Below, piece after piece: positions 12,065 through 20,655 of a stretch of DNA of 64,000 nucleotides (positions within the stretch are counted from its first letter, which is position 1; every line of letters begins with the position of its first letter). The notes under the pieces are model-generated. The model had not been told where the DNA came from, did no database searches, and worked only from the letters and a program-made list of their open reading frames with translations. This stretch comes from Burkholderiales bacterium (GTDB taxonomy: Bacteria > Pseudomonadota > Gammaproteobacteria > Burkholderiales > SG8-41). Location: the NCBI GenBank assembly GCA_036262035.1, contig DATAJS010000001.1:124001-188000 (forward strand), in the 5' to 3' direction. A program made the translations under genes and the position numbers.

Positions 12065-13308
12065 GCGGCTGCGCGCTCGCGCCGTCCCGCTGCGCCCGAG
12101 AGCGACAGCAGGACGAACCCGGCGACTGCGACGATCGCGAGCATGAGATACGTCGTCGTATAGCTGCCAGTCGCGCCGTACATCGCCGCGAAGATCGCCG
12201 GCCCGAGCAGGATGCCCGCGAAGTTCCACGTCATCGCCGCGCTCGTCGACTGGCTCACCAGCCCGCGCGGGCTGGTGCGCGCGACCTCGGCGAGAAAGAG
12301 ACCGTTCCAGCCCACCGCCGCCGCGCCGAACACCACGAAGAACAGCGCGATCAGCAGCTGCGGCCACGCCGGGGTAAGAAATGCGATGCCGACACAGCAG
12401 GCGGTGGCCGTCAGCGCGATACGGCGCAGCAGACCGAGGCTGTCGCCGGTGCGATCGGCGATGTAACCCCACAGGATCCGTCCGGCGACGCCCGAGGCCT
12501 GCACGACCGACAGCATGACGCCCGCCGCGACGAGGCTGTAACCGGCTTCCTGCACGAGCATCGTGACCAGGAAGGTGCCGAGGCAGAGCTGCACGAACGA
12601 CAGCGTGAGCGAAGCGATCGCGAGCCAGCGCAGCGGCGCATGGCGCCACACCGCGACCAGCCCTGCGAGCGGGTTCACGCGCACCGCCGCGCCGGGCTTG
12701 CGATCGTCGTCCCACTGCGCCCTCACGCCCTGCAACAGCACCACGAGGATCGCCGCGACCGCGAGCACCAGCGCCGCCGCCCAGCGCCAGCCTACGCTAA
12801 GCGTGATCGGCGGCGCGATCAGCGCCATCACCACCCAGCCGCCGGGCACGCCGGTCTGCTTGATCGAAAAGATGAGGTTGCGATTCTGCGGCGGGCTGAA
12901 CCTGAAGAGGAGGTGCGTCGACGCCGGCGTCATCAGCGTCATCGCCAGGCCGAGCAGGAGCGATGCGGCGACGAGCGCCCAGACCGCCGCCGTAAGCGCC
13001 AGCGCCATCGCGGCGACGCAGCACGCGAGGCCGACCTGCGTCGCGCGGCACGCGCCCCAGCGGGTCACCGCGAAGCTCATCAGCGGCGAGCCGATGGTCG
13101 CCGCGCCGTAGATGAGGCTGATCTGGTAGCCGATCGCCGCGGGTGCGACGCCGATCTCGGCCGCGAGCCGCGGCGCGATCACGGGAAACACCGCGATGCC
13201 CATGACCGAAGCGATCTGCGCAAGCGTCGTCGCGACGACCACCGCGTAGACCGTCGAGCGCCGGATGAACCGGCCTTCGCCCGCGGGGATGAGCTGCGCT
13301 TCGCTCAT
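12061..13308 (-). CDS. MFS transporter (tandem copy 2)
   Basis: A 415-residue major facilitator with about twelve transmembrane helices and a central cytoplasmic loop containing WDDDRKPG. It shares blocks with the gene just upstream (IGYQISL, FSIKQTGVP, LWGYIADR, VGWNGLFLAEVAR), so the two are paralogues from a tandem duplication. It overlaps both neighbours by four bases (ATGA). The substrate cannot be told. The context with TauE/SafE and glycerol kinase suggests small polar organic compounds. Confidence 0.88.
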   Translation of the reverse strand: MSEAQLIPAGEGRFIRRSTVYAVVVATTLAQIASVMGIAVFPVIAPRLAAEIGVAPAAIGYQISLIYGAATIGSPLMSFAVTRWGACRATQVGLACCVAAMALALTAAVWALVAASLLLGLAMTLMTPASTHLLFRFSPPQNRNLIFSIKQTGVPGGWVVMALIAPPITLSVGWRWAAALVLAVAAILVVLLQGVRAQWDDDRKPGAAVRVNPLAGLVAVWRHAPLRWLAIASLTLSFVQLCLGTFLVTMLVQEAGYSLVAAGVMLSVVQASGVAGRILWGYIADRTGDSLGLLRRIALTATACCVGIAFLTPAWPQLLIALFFVVFGAAAVGWNGLFLAEVARTSPRGLVSQSTSAAMTWNFAGILLGPAIFAAMYGATGSYTTTYLMLAIVAVAGFVLLSLSGAAGRRERAAA

Positions 13309-14513
13309 GCAAGCCGTCGCGCGAGACGCGCGTCACGGCGTGCGACGAGCACCAGCACGCCGCCCGCCGCGGCGGCGGTCGCCATCAACAGGAACGTCGT
13401 GCTGTAGCTGCCGATCGCGGTGTACAGCATCGCGAACAGCGACGGTCCGAGCAGCACGCCGCCGAAGACGAAGAAGGTCGAGCCGCCGGCGACCACACTG
13501 TGCAGCCCTTGCGGCGCCAGGCGCGCGATTTCGGCGTGCAGCACACCGTTCCAGCCCAGCGCTGCCGCGCCGAACACGAAGAAGACGGCGTAAACCGCCG
13601 CGCGCGGCCAGTCGGCGTTGAGCGCGACCAGCGCGAACGTATCGACCACCGTGACCACCGCGATCACGAGCAGCACCGAGGTGCTCGACCAGCGGTCGGC
13701 GATCCAGCCCCACGCGAGGCGCCCGAGCACGCCGCCGATCTGGATCAGCGACAGCATGAAACCGGCTTCGATCAGGCTGTAGCCGCGCTCCGCGACGAGG
13801 TAGATCACCGTGAACGTGAGCAGGCAGCGCTGCACGGCGGAGAACAGCAGCCCGGTGAACGAGATCCAGCGCAGGGCCGGCTGCTTCAGGACCAGCGGCA
13901 CGCCGCCGAACTTCTGCGCGCTGACGTCGACGCCGGGCGCGCGATCGTCGTCCCACGCGGCGCGTCTGGGCTGCATCAGCACCGCCACGACGGCGATCAA
14001 CGCGATCGTCATCGCCACCGACCACTGCCAGCCGAGCGCGAGCGCGATCCCGGGCGCAGTCAGCGCCACGACCATGCCGCCGAAAGGCACGCCGCTCTGC
14101 TTGATCGAGAACAGGAAGTTGCGCCGCTCCGGCGGCGTGTATTTCACGAGGAGATGCGCCGTCGCCGAATTGAGGATGCCCTGTCCGAACCCCGCGACGA
14201 GCGAGCCGGCGATGATCGCCCACACGCTCGGCACCATCATGAAGAGCAGGCCGAGCGCGCACAGCGCAACGCTGATCTGCATGGTGCGGCAGCCGCCGAA
14301 GCGCCGCGTGTAGGCGCCGCCGAAGAGCGTCCCGGTCACCGCCGCGCCGAACAGCAGGCTCACCTGGTAGCCGATCATCGCGGGCTCGACATGCAGAGCT
14401 TCGGCGAGCTTGGGCGCGATCGTCGGAAGCGTCGAGTTCGACATCGTCACGACCATCTGGGTCGCGAACGTGGCAATGACGACCGCGTGCGCATTGCGAG
14501 AGGAGTTCTGCAT
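13305..14513 (-). CDS. MFS transporter (tandem copy 1)
   Basis: A 402-residue major facilitator with about twelve helices, and first gene of the minus-strand operon. It is homologous to the next gene: IGYQVSL, FSIKQSGVPFGG, WDDDRAPG, WGWIADR and LGWNGVLHAEIAR sit at equivalent places. The substrate is unknown. A copy of the GGGGTC palindrome begins immediately before its ATG (14514), so the 5' leader of the operon is repeat DNA and no clear Shine-Dalgarno sequence is seen there. Confidence 0.88.
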   Translation of the reverse strand: MQNSSRNAHAVVIATFATQMVVTMSNSTLPTIAPKLAEALHVEPAMIGYQVSLLFGAAVTGTLFGGAYTRRFGGCRTMQISVALCALGLLFMMVPSVWAIIAGSLVAGFGQGILNSATAHLLVKYTPPERRNFLFSIKQSGVPFGGMVVALTAPGIALALGWQWSVAMTIALIAVVAVLMQPRRAAWDDDRAPGVDVSAQKFGGVPLVLKQPALRWISFTGLLFSAVQRCLLTFTVIYLVAERGYSLIEAGFMLSLIQIGGVLGRLAWGWIADRWSSTSVLLVIAVVTVVDTFALVALNADWPRAAVYAVFFVFGAAALGWNGVLHAEIARLAPQGLHSVVAGGSTFFVFGGVLLGPSLFAMLYTAIGSYSTTFLLMATAAAAGGVLVLVARRDARLARRLA

Positions 14514-14550
14514 GGGGTCCGACCCCGGCTTCTTGGGGTCAAACCCCGGT
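14514..14550. repeat. GGGGTC palindrome P2
   Basis: GGGGTCCGACCCCGG followed by GGGGTCAAACCCCGG, separated by a short spacer, is the same element as P1 and P3. It directly abuts the start codon of the first MFS gene. Confidence 0.85.
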
Positions 14551-14687
14551 TTGATCGAGTGATCGAGAGTATTTCACGGGCCGTTGCTTGCGCAACGCCT
14601 TGGGGGTGCGCTACGCCCGGCGTCTGTGGTCGGTTCGTCCTGAGCGCAGCTCGTAGGGTGCGTGGTAACGCACCGCGCCTTGTTTCC

Positions 14688-14728
14688 GTTCGTCCTGAGC
14701 GTAGCGGTAGCGAAGTCGAAGGACGAAC
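14688..14728. repeat. GTTCGTCC...GGACGAAC palindromic element
   Basis: A 41-base element with perfect 8-base inverted ends and a GAGCGTAGCGGTAGCGAAGTC core. A truncated half copy lies 50 bases upstream. Elements of this form are widespread in environmental bacterial genomes. Confidence 0.7.
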
Positions 14729-14928
14729 CCCGCCTTGAAGCATTACGTAATCACCGCACCGTAGGCGCTAGCGCACGCGATCGGGGATCCATTTTGACTT
14801 TGACCGTCGAAACCCCGCCCTCGGCTGCGCTCCTCGGACGCCTTCACGGGCTCAAGGCCCGCGCCCGACCCGGCGCGTGCGCTGGAAGAAATCAATGCGG
14901 CGGTAGGACTGCAATCGGCCAGGAGCGG

Positions 14929-15876
14929 CTATTCGCCGGCGGCGTTGAGCGTTCCGGCGTCGCAGACGCCGCGCCAAGGGGAGCTGGAGAACCTCTCCAC
15001 CAGGAAATCGAGCATGGCCTGCACGCGCGGCAGGCGGTGGCGCTCGTGCGGGTATACGGCCATCATCGCGATCTCTTCGCGCCGTTGAAACTCGCGCAGC
15101 ACCGGTACTAGCGTTCCATCGCGAATGAACGGGGCCGCTGAGAACTCGTTCAGTCGCACCACGCCCAGGCCGTCGCATGCGAGCCGCAGCACGCAATTGG
15201 CATTGTTCACTTTGATGCCGCCGTCGATGTCGATCACCTCCACGCCGGAGGGCGACTCGAATTCCCAGCGCCGAAGTATCGGCGAGTCGCCGATCGTGAT
15301 GCAGCGGTGTGCGCGCAAATCCTGAGGCACCCGCGGCGCGCCGAAGCGCGCAATGTATGACGGCGCCGCACAGACGATGCGCTGGAAATCGCAGATCCTC
15401 CGCGCGACGAGCGCGCCGTTGACGATCGGGGCTGCTCTCAACGCGATGTCGACGCCGTGCTGCGCGAGGTCCACGATTTCGTCGAGCACCGTCAGCTCGA
15501 TCTCGACTTCGGGATAGCGCTCGACGAAGCGCGGCAGCTCCGGCACGAGCACGTGCGTGCCGAAGCCGACACCGACGTGCAGTTTGAGCCGGCCGCGCGG
15601 TCTTTCTCGCGAATGCCCCACTTCAGTCTCGGCGTCCTCGATCTCCGAGAGGATGCGCCGGCAACGCGAAAGGAAGAGCTCGCCTTCCGGCGTCAGCAGC
15701 AGTTTGCGCGTCGTGCGATTAAGCAGCCGCACGCCGAGCGAGCGCTCGAGCCGCGTCACGAGCTTGGATAAAGCCGACGGCGTGAGCTTGAGCTCGCGCG
15801 CAGCCGCAGAAAATCCGCCGAGCTCGACGGCGCGCACGAAAGCCTCGATCCCACCGAAATCGCCGATACGCGTCAT
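14929..15876 (-). CDS. LysR-family transcriptional regulator
   Basis: A 315-residue LysR-type regulator. The N-terminal winged helix-turn-helix (about residues 5-62) includes FSAAARELKLTPSALSKLV and ends in RLLNRTTRKL. An effector-binding domain follows (about 90-295). It is divergent from a Bug-type binding protein gene, so it probably controls that gene in response to the imported acid. The start is ATG 15876, which gives the standard MTRIGDFGGIEAFVRAVE opening; upstream in-frame codons belong to the shared promoter region. The last codons fall in a short GGCCAGGAGCGG repeat. Confidence 0.9.
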   Translation of the reverse strand: MTRIGDFGGIEAFVRAVELGGFSAAARELKLTPSALSKLVTRLERSLGVRLLNRTTRKLLLTPEGELFLSRCRRILSEIEDAETEVGHSRERPRGRLKLHVGVGFGTHVLVPELPRFVERYPEVEIELTVLDEIVDLAQHGVDIALRAAPIVNGALVARRICDFQRIVCAAPSYIARFGAPRVPQDLRAHRCITIGDSPILRRWEFESPSGVEVIDIDGGIKVNNANCVLRLACDGLGVVRLNEFSAAPFIRDGTLVPVLREFQRREEIAMMAVYPHERHRLPRVQAMLDFLVERFSSSPWRGVCDAGTLNAAGE

Positions 15877-15973
15877 CTGTGAATCTCCGTCACAGGCGCT
15901 TTTCCGAGACAGTGGATTGTATCGCCGGCCCGAGGCGTTACAGTTAATGCACGCGAACGCAGGAGGACCACCT
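15877..15973. promoter_or_regulatory. Divergent LysR/Bug control region
   Basis: The 97 bases between the two start codons contain a dyad, ATTGTA (15916-15921) and TACAGT (15939-15944), separated by 17 bases. Read in either direction, its halves resemble -10/-35 elements (for example TACAAT for lysR), so overlapping divergent promoters are likely. The Bug gene has a perfect AGGAGG at 15961-15966. The operator is inferred from position only. Confidence 0.5.
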
Positions 15974-16921
15974 ATGACGAAACTCATTGGAATTGCTGTC
16001 GCGATCATCCTCCTCTCCACCGCGGCGGCCGCACAGCCGTTTCCCACCAAGACCGTTCGTATCGTCGTCCCGAACCCGGCCGGCGGCACGGTCGACATCG
16101 TCGCCCGCGCCGTCGCGCAATCGATGACGGCCGCGTTCGGCCAGAGCGTGATCGTCGATGTTCGGCCCGGCGGCAACACGATCATCGGGACGAACATCGT
16201 GGCGCGCGCGCCCGCGGACGGGCACACGCTCGCGATGGTCGGCACGAGCTTCGTCACCAACCCGTTCCTGCGTGACGTGCCGTACGATGCGCTGAGGGAT
16301 TTCGCGCCGGTCGCACGGCTCGTCTCGCTGCCATACGTGGTCGCGGTGCATCCGTCCGTGCCGGTCAAGTCGCTGAAGGAGCTCGTCGGGCTCGCGCGAG
16401 CCCGGCCGAACGACCTCAATTACGCCTCGTTCGGATTCGGTCAACTGATTGCGGAGAGCTTCAACACGGCGACCGCTATCCACATGACCTACGTTCCGTA
16501 CCAGGGTGGCGTGCAGGCGACGATCGCCGCCGCGGGCGGACATGCCGGGGTGCTGGTGGGGCCGTTGTCCGACGCGCTTCCGTATATCTCCTCCGGCAGG
16601 CTGCGCGCGCTTGCCGTTACGACGGCGGCCCGCAGCGACGCGCTGAAGACGGTGCCGGCCGTGGCCGAGAGCGGATACCCGGGGTTCGATTGGGCTTCGT
16701 GGATCGGCGCGGCCGCACCCGCAGGCACGCCGCCCGCGGCCGTCACGAAGCTCAACGCCGAGATGTTGCGCGGGATCGAGGGGAAGGATGTGCTCGCCAA
16801 TCTCGCCCGATTGAGCGTCGCTCCGGCGCCGTTATCGCCGGACGCGTTCGGTCGCTTTCTGCGCGCCGAAATGCAGCGGATGGAAAAAGTCGTCAAAGAC
16901 GCGCACATCAAGGGCGATTGA
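15974..16921 (+). CDS. Bug-type (TctC) periplasmic solute-binding protein
   Basis: A 315-residue tripartite-tricarboxylate-type binding protein with a Sec signal peptide (about residues 1-20, ending AAAAQP). The hallmark start of the mature protein, FPTKTVRIVVPNPAGG, follows, and VAESGYPGF lies near residue 234. Bug proteins bind organic acids and related compounds in the periplasm. No TctA/TctB membrane genes are nearby, so it is an orphan receptor, as is common in Burkholderiales. AGGAGG precedes the ATG. It is divergent from a LysR regulator and sits 15 bases before a ModA-like gene. Confidence 0.93.
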   Translation: MTKLIGIAVAIILLSTAAAAQPFPTKTVRIVVPNPAGGTVDIVARAVAQSMTAAFGQSVIVDVRPGGNTIIGTNIVARAPADGHTLAMVGTSFVTNPFLRDVPYDALRDFAPVARLVSLPYVVAVHPSVPVKSLKELVGLARARPNDLNYASFGFGQLIAESFNTATAIHMTYVPYQGGVQATIAAAGGHAGVLVGPLSDALPYISSGRLRALAVTTAARSDALKTVPAVAESGYPGFDWASWIGAAAPAGTPPAAVTKLNAEMLRGIEGKDVLANLARLSVAPAPLSPDAFGRFLRAEMQRMEKVVKDAHIKGD

Positions 16922-16936
16922 GTCGCCAAGGCGGTC

Positions 16937-17614
16937 ATGCAGATAATGGTCATAGCGAGCCCCGCGATTGCGCCGGCACTGCCCGAGCTCGCACGCGAAT
17001 TCGAGCGCGTCGCCGGACATGTCGTATCGCTTACCTATGCGACGGCGGGCGCGATGACGAGCGCGATGGCACAGCCTTCGATCGACGTTGTCATCAGCAC
17101 GATGGAGGTGATCGACGCGTTGCAGGCCGAGGACCAGTTGGACGGACGCAGGGACATCGCCCGCGTGGGCTTGGGCGTGCAAACGAAGCGCGGGGCGCCG
17201 GAGCCCGACGTCAGCAGCGTTGCGGCGTTCCGCTGCGCCGTGCTGGACGCCCGTTCGCTCGGCTACGCGGATCCCGCGAGCGGCGCAGCCGCGGGAAGGC
17301 ACGCGGCGCGGCTGATGGAGCAGCTCGGGATAGGGCCGGCGGTGGCCGCCAGGACGATGCTGCTCTCCGGCAGTGCATTGCTCGCCGCCGTGGCGTGCGG
17401 CGATGTCGAGCTCGGCCTGGCGCCGGTCAGCGAAATTCTGTCGGAGCCCGCAGTCGCCCTGGTGGGCTATGTGCCTTCGGCCTTGCAGGAGATGACCGTA
17501 CTGACTGCGGCGATACGCCACTCGAGCAGCCATCGACGGGCGGCGCGGGCCTTTGTTGATTTCCTCTCGAGCGCCCAGACGAAAAAGCAGTTGGCAGAGC
17601 GCGGATTCGCCTGA
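16937..17614 (+). CDS. ModA-like substrate-binding domain protein without signal peptide
   Basis: A 225-residue protein resembling the molybdate/type 2 periplasmic binding fold: MVIASPAIAPALPELAREFE at the start, then a GDVELGLAPVSEIL block. Unlike true ModA it has no signal peptide; the first residues are already the first beta strand of the domain. It is 15 bases downstream of a Bug gene under a probable shared LysR control. It could be a cytoplasmic ligand sensor or a protein that has lost export. I cannot assign a substrate. Confidence 0.7.
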   Translation: MQIMVIASPAIAPALPELAREFERVAGHVVSLTYATAGAMTSAMAQPSIDVVISTMEVIDALQAEDQLDGRRDIARVGLGVQTKRGAPEPDVSSVAAFRCAVLDARSLGYADPASGAAAGRHAARLMEQLGIGPAVAARTMLLSGSALLAAVACGDVELGLAPVSEILSEPAVALVGYVPSALQEMTVLTAAIRHSSSHRRAARAFVDFLSSAQTKKQLAERGFA

Positions 17615-17798
17615 CCGTTCTCTGCTCCGGGAGAGGCCAACCGCTGCTGCCGGCCAGGAGCGGTCGTTCATCGTGGCCGCTCTTGTGGACGGTGCTTGGT
17701 CGACACAACAATGACAACGTGCGCCACCTGCCTTGGGAGCGTGAGGCGAACGCTAGCGCCTAGTACCGCTGCCTGTGGTCGTCACGCCTACGTCGAAT

Positions 17799-18525
17799 TC
17801 ACTTAGGCGCAGCTGGTGCCTCGAACTTACTGCCGTCCGCGAAAAGCACCACCTCGGGCGCCAATATGAAGCTTGTCGAAGCTGGATCCAAGCCTACTAA
17901 CTGCTGATCCTCCGCTCGGAATTGGTTGTAGCGTTTCTGCAGCTTCACGGTCACATTTTTGCCTGCAGGCATGCTCTCCTCGACCTTTAACGGAAGCTCC
18001 GCAATCTTGTCGCCGAAGCGGTCGCGAAACACTGCCGTTCCCTTGATGCCGGTGATGGGCTTTGTTCCCTTATTCTGGAACTCGAACGCAAAGTTGATGT
18101 AGTTCTCGACATCAAAATCGCGAAACGTCGCCTTGTGCAAGCGCACATCGATTAGTCGCACCGCCAGGAGTTGAGCCATCTGTGCGGCGAGTGCTTGCCG
18201 ATTAGCCTCGGCTTTTTCCTGCGCCGCTTTCCGGGCAGCTTCCTCAGCGCGATTCTTCTCGACGAGAGCACGCTGCTCATCGATTGCCTTGCGGACCGTC
18301 GTTCCCTCGGGTACTGGCTCCGTGCGTACGCCGAATGCCGAGCCGCGCGCCTCCCATCGTATGGCGCGCCACATACCCAGCCAACAGCTCCCGTTCCTCC
18401 GGACTGAGTTTGTCGAGCACCGGTTTGAGCGTGTCAGGTTTAGAGACATCCTTCGGCAGGATCGTGTCACGTGGGTCGGTGCACGACATCAAAACGGGGA
18501 TCATGGCTATTAGCAGCCACTTCAT
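17799..18525 (-). pseudogene. Coiled-coil lipoprotein, frameshifted
   Basis: The gene starts at ATG 18525 with a perfect AGGAGG and a lipoprotein signal (MKWLLIAMIPVLMSC). It runs through a Pro/Lys-rich segment to GYVARHTMGG, then loses frame near 18340-18355. The rest continues in the +1 frame: GTTVRKAIDEQRALV, an Ala/Glu/Lys coiled coil, then a beta-rich domain with FRDRFGDKIAELPL and a VVLFADGSKFEA end. Joined, the two parts make one lipoprotein of about 240 residues whose C-terminal domain resembles DUF-type lipoproteins of other proteobacteria. The shift could be a real mutation or a sequencing error. Confidence 0.75.
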
Positions 18526-18763
18526 GGGCAATCCTCCTCGGTCATGAAATCGGCGTAACGCGGTGCATACCCACCTCGTCACGGCGTCCTTCACAGCGTG
18601 TCGTCAAGTATAGGCGAGCACCGCAGGGTCGCGCACGCGCACGCGTGCGCGCCAACCGCTACGCAGCGCAGCGCAGTAGCGGCGCCTGGGTCGGGCGCGA
18701 AGCCGGTGCGCGGCGCGGCGCAACGGTGCGCTGGTTACAGGATGCTTGAAGGCGGCGGCTTTA

Positions 18764-18801
18764 CGGTGCGTTACGGCGCGCCGCGCCTAACGCACCCTAC
18801 G
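18764..18801. repeat. GGTGCGTTA/TAACGCACC palindrome
   Basis: CGGTGCGTTA is inverted as TAACGCACCCTACG around a GCGCGCC core. Shorter relatives lie at 14654-14674 and 46878-46901, all intergenic. Confidence 0.75.
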
Positions 18802-18802
18802 C

Positions 18803-18868
18803 GTTGACGCGTTTACCCGTTTATGCGTTTACCCGTTTCACCCGTTCACGCATTCACCCATTCACCCT
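18803..18868. repeat. Tandem GTTTACCC/GTTCACCC repeats
   Basis: About six degenerate units of eight to twelve bases (GCGTTTACCC, GTTTCACCC, GTTCACGC, ATTCACCC). The complementary form, GTAAACGGGTGAACGCGTGAACGGG, appears at the start of the acyl-CoA ligase gene (20666-20692). Confidence 0.7.
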
Positions 18869-18873
18869 GAAGT

Positions 18874-18902
18874 TTGTCATGTCAGCACCACAGAATTAGA
18901 AT
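18874..18902 (+). promoter_or_regulatory. Sigma-70 promoter giving a predicted leaderless GntR mRNA
   Basis: The -35 TTGTCA (18874-18879) and -10 TAGAAT (18897-18902) are separated by exactly 17 bases, and each matches consensus at five of six positions. The expected start of transcription, seven bases after the -10 box, is 18909, the A of the GntR start codon. No Shine-Dalgarno sequence precedes that ATG, which agrees with a leaderless message. Confidence 0.7.
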
Positions 18903-18908
18903 TTCAGC

Positions 18909-19595
18909 ATGGGCGTCACCATTCCCCTCCTCACCGAGCGCGCTTACGAGCGCATCCACCGCGACATCATCAGTTGCGCGATTCAACCCGGGAGCGAGAT
19001 CTCCGAGAACGAGCTTGCGACCCAGTACAAGCTCGGCAAGGCCGCGGTGCGCGTCGCGCTGACCAGGCTCGCGCACGACGGGCTGGTGCGCGCGATCCCG
19101 CGGCGCGGCTACATGGTGGTGCCGGTGACGCTGAAGGACATCCACGACGTATTCGAGCTGCGGCTCATGCTCGAGCCGCCCGCGGCACGCATGGCCGCGG
19201 GCAAGGTCAACATGCAGCGCCTGAAAGGCTACGACGACGTCTGCCGCGAGGGCTATCAGCCCGGCGATGCGAAATCGACCACGCGCTTCCTCGACGCGAA
19301 CAAGGCGTTCCACGTCGAGATCGCCCGGGCGGCCGGCAACCAGCGCCTGGCCGCGGCGATCGAGCAGCTTCTGGACGAGATGACGCGGCTCCTGCATCTC
19401 GGCCTGGGGCTGCGCAAGGGGCCGCAGGACACGCTGCACGAGCACAAAACGCTGGTGAAAGCGCTCGCGCGGGGGGACGGCGGGACGGCCGAGCGCATAT
19501 CCCGCGACCAGATCGACGCCGCGCGCAACATGGTACTTTCGGCGATACTCACCAGCCGTTCGGTGATGAACCTGCCGATCACGGTAGACGCCTGA
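18909..19595 (+). CDS. GntR-family regulator, FadR/FCD type
   Basis: A 228-residue regulator. An N-terminal winged helix (about residues 8-75) includes ISENELATQYKLGKAAVR and RRGYMVVPVT. It is followed by an all-helical FCD ligand domain in which DANKAFHVEIARAAGN supplies the metal/ligand-binding Asp and His residues. FCD regulators usually sense organic acids and repress catabolic operons. It heads a same-strand cluster of ligase, UbiX/UbiD and ABC transporter genes and is the obvious candidate to control it. The ATG coincides with the predicted transcription start, and no ribosome site is seen. Confidence 0.9.
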   Translation: MGVTIPLLTERAYERIHRDIISCAIQPGSEISENELATQYKLGKAAVRVALTRLAHDGLVRAIPRRGYMVVPVTLKDIHDVFELRLMLEPPAARMAAGKVNMQRLKGYDDVCREGYQPGDAKSTTRFLDANKAFHVEIARAAGNQRLAAAIEQLLDEMTRLLHLGLGLRKGPQDTLHEHKTLVKALARGDGGTAERISRDQIDAARNMVLSAILTSRSVMNLPITVDA

Positions 19596-19650
19596 CGAAT
19601 TTCTTCCCCGCCGCCTCACTTCATGGCGGCGGCATTCCACGGAGAGCAGC

Positions 19651-20655
19651 ATGAAAGCAGTGGTACTTCGCGAGCACGGCGGACTCGACAAGCTCGAATA
19701 CGTGACCGATTTTCCAGATCCCGTCGCCGTCGAAGGCCACGTGGTGATCCGCGTGGGCGCGACGTCGTTCAACTACCACGACGTCTTCACGGTGCGCGGC
19801 ATGGAAGGCATCAAGGTGCCGATGCCGATGATCATCGGGCTCGACATCGCGGGCGAGATCCTCGAAGTCGGTCCGGGTGTCACCGGCTGGAAGCCGGGTG
19901 ACCGCGTCCTCGTCAACCCGCTCAACCGCAAAAAAGGGCTGATGGGCGAGATGATGCACGGCGGCCTCGCCGAGAAATGCCTCGTCGCGGAGCACCAGTT
20001 GCTGCGCATGCCCGACGGCGTGTCTTACGCGGACGCGGCTTCGCTGCCCGTCGCATACGGCACGGCGCATCGCATGATCGTCACGCACGACACGATCAAG
20101 GCGGGTGACAAGGTCCTCGTCCTCGGCGCCAGCGGCGGCGTGGGCACCGGCTGCGTGCTGCTCGCCAAGATGCGCGGCGCGGAAGTGATCGCCTGCGCCT
20201 CGTCCGCAGACAAGATCCAGCGCCTGAAAGACCTCGGCGCCGACCACGTCATCAATTACAAGGAAGTCGATTTCTCGAAGTGGGCGATCGAGAAATACGG
20301 CAAGCCGCAGCGCCGCACGTACGAGGGCGGCGTCGACTGTGTCATCAACTTCACCGGCGGCGACACGTGGAAGCCGACGCTGCGCTGCGTGAAGCGCGGC
20401 GGCAAGATCCTCGTCTGCGGCGCGACCGCGGGCTACGACCCGAAAGAGGACCTGCGCTACGTCTGGAGCTTCGAGCTTTCGATCATCGGCTCGAACAGCT
20501 TCTACGACGAGAACCTCACCGCGCTGATGGACATGATCCAGAAGGGCGAGCTGAAGCCGGTGGTCGACGAGGTGCTGCCGCTGGAAAAGGCGGTGGAGGG
20601 TCTGCGGCTGATCGAGAACCGCGAGGTGTTCGGAAAGGTCGTCGTCACGCCGTGA
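19651..20655 (+). CDS. Medium-chain dehydrogenase/reductase, quinone-oxidoreductase-like
   Basis: A 334-residue MDR-superfamily enzyme with an N-terminal GroES-like domain and a Rossmann domain containing GASGGVGTG (near residue 164). The catalytic-zinc Cys is replaced (the motif reads NYHDVFTVRG) and the four-Cys structural zinc loop is absent. It is therefore a zinc-free NAD(P)H-dependent reductase of the quinone-oxidoreductase/enoyl-reductase type. GGAGAGCAGC precedes the ATG. It is the first enzyme gene after the GntR regulator and probably reduces a pathway intermediate. Confidence 0.87.
   Translation: MKAVVLREHGGLDKLEYVTDFPDPVAVEGHVVIRVGATSFNYHDVFTVRGMEGIKVPMPMIIGLDIAGEILEVGPGVTGWKPGDRVLVNPLNRKKGLMGEMMHGGLAEKCLVAEHQLLRMPDGVSYADAASLPVAYGTAHRMIVTHDTIKAGDKVLVLGASGGVGTGCVLLAKMRGAEVIACASSADKIQRLKDLGADHVINYKEVDFSKWAIEKYGKPQRRTYEGGVDCVINFTGGDTWKPTLRCVKRGGKILVCGATAGYDPKEDLRYVWSFELSIIGSNSFYDENLTALMDMIQKGELKPVVDEVLPLEKAVEGLRLIENREVFGKVVVTP

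Larger units (their letters stand above)
14514..14928. other. 415-base gene-free region packed with repeat fragments
   Basis: No coding frame is supported between the MFS and LysR genes, whose transcription units point in the same direction. The region holds, in order, palindrome P2, a small hairpin (CGTTGC/GCAACG at 14582-14597) and a truncated GTTCGTCCTGAGC element (14632-14651). These are followed by a TAGGGTGCGT/ACGCACC hairpin (14654-14674), a complete GTTCGTCC...GGACGAAC element, and a fragment of the GGGATCCATTTTGAC module (about 14783-14799). A GGCCAGGAGCGG fragment overlaps the LysR stop. The operon promoter for the MFS genes should lie here, but I could not identify it. Confidence 0.7.
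18526..18908. other. 383-base gene-free region with repeats and the GntR promoter
   Basis: No protein is supported between the frameshifted lipoprotein and the GntR gene, which are divergent. It contains an alternating CG/GC-rich stretch (ACGCGCACGCGTGCGCG near 18635) and a GGTGCGTTA/TAACGCACC palindrome (18764-18801). A run of about ten-base repeats of the type GTTTACCC/GTTCACCC follows (about 18803-18868), and then a near-consensus promoter for the GntR gene. Confidence 0.7.
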
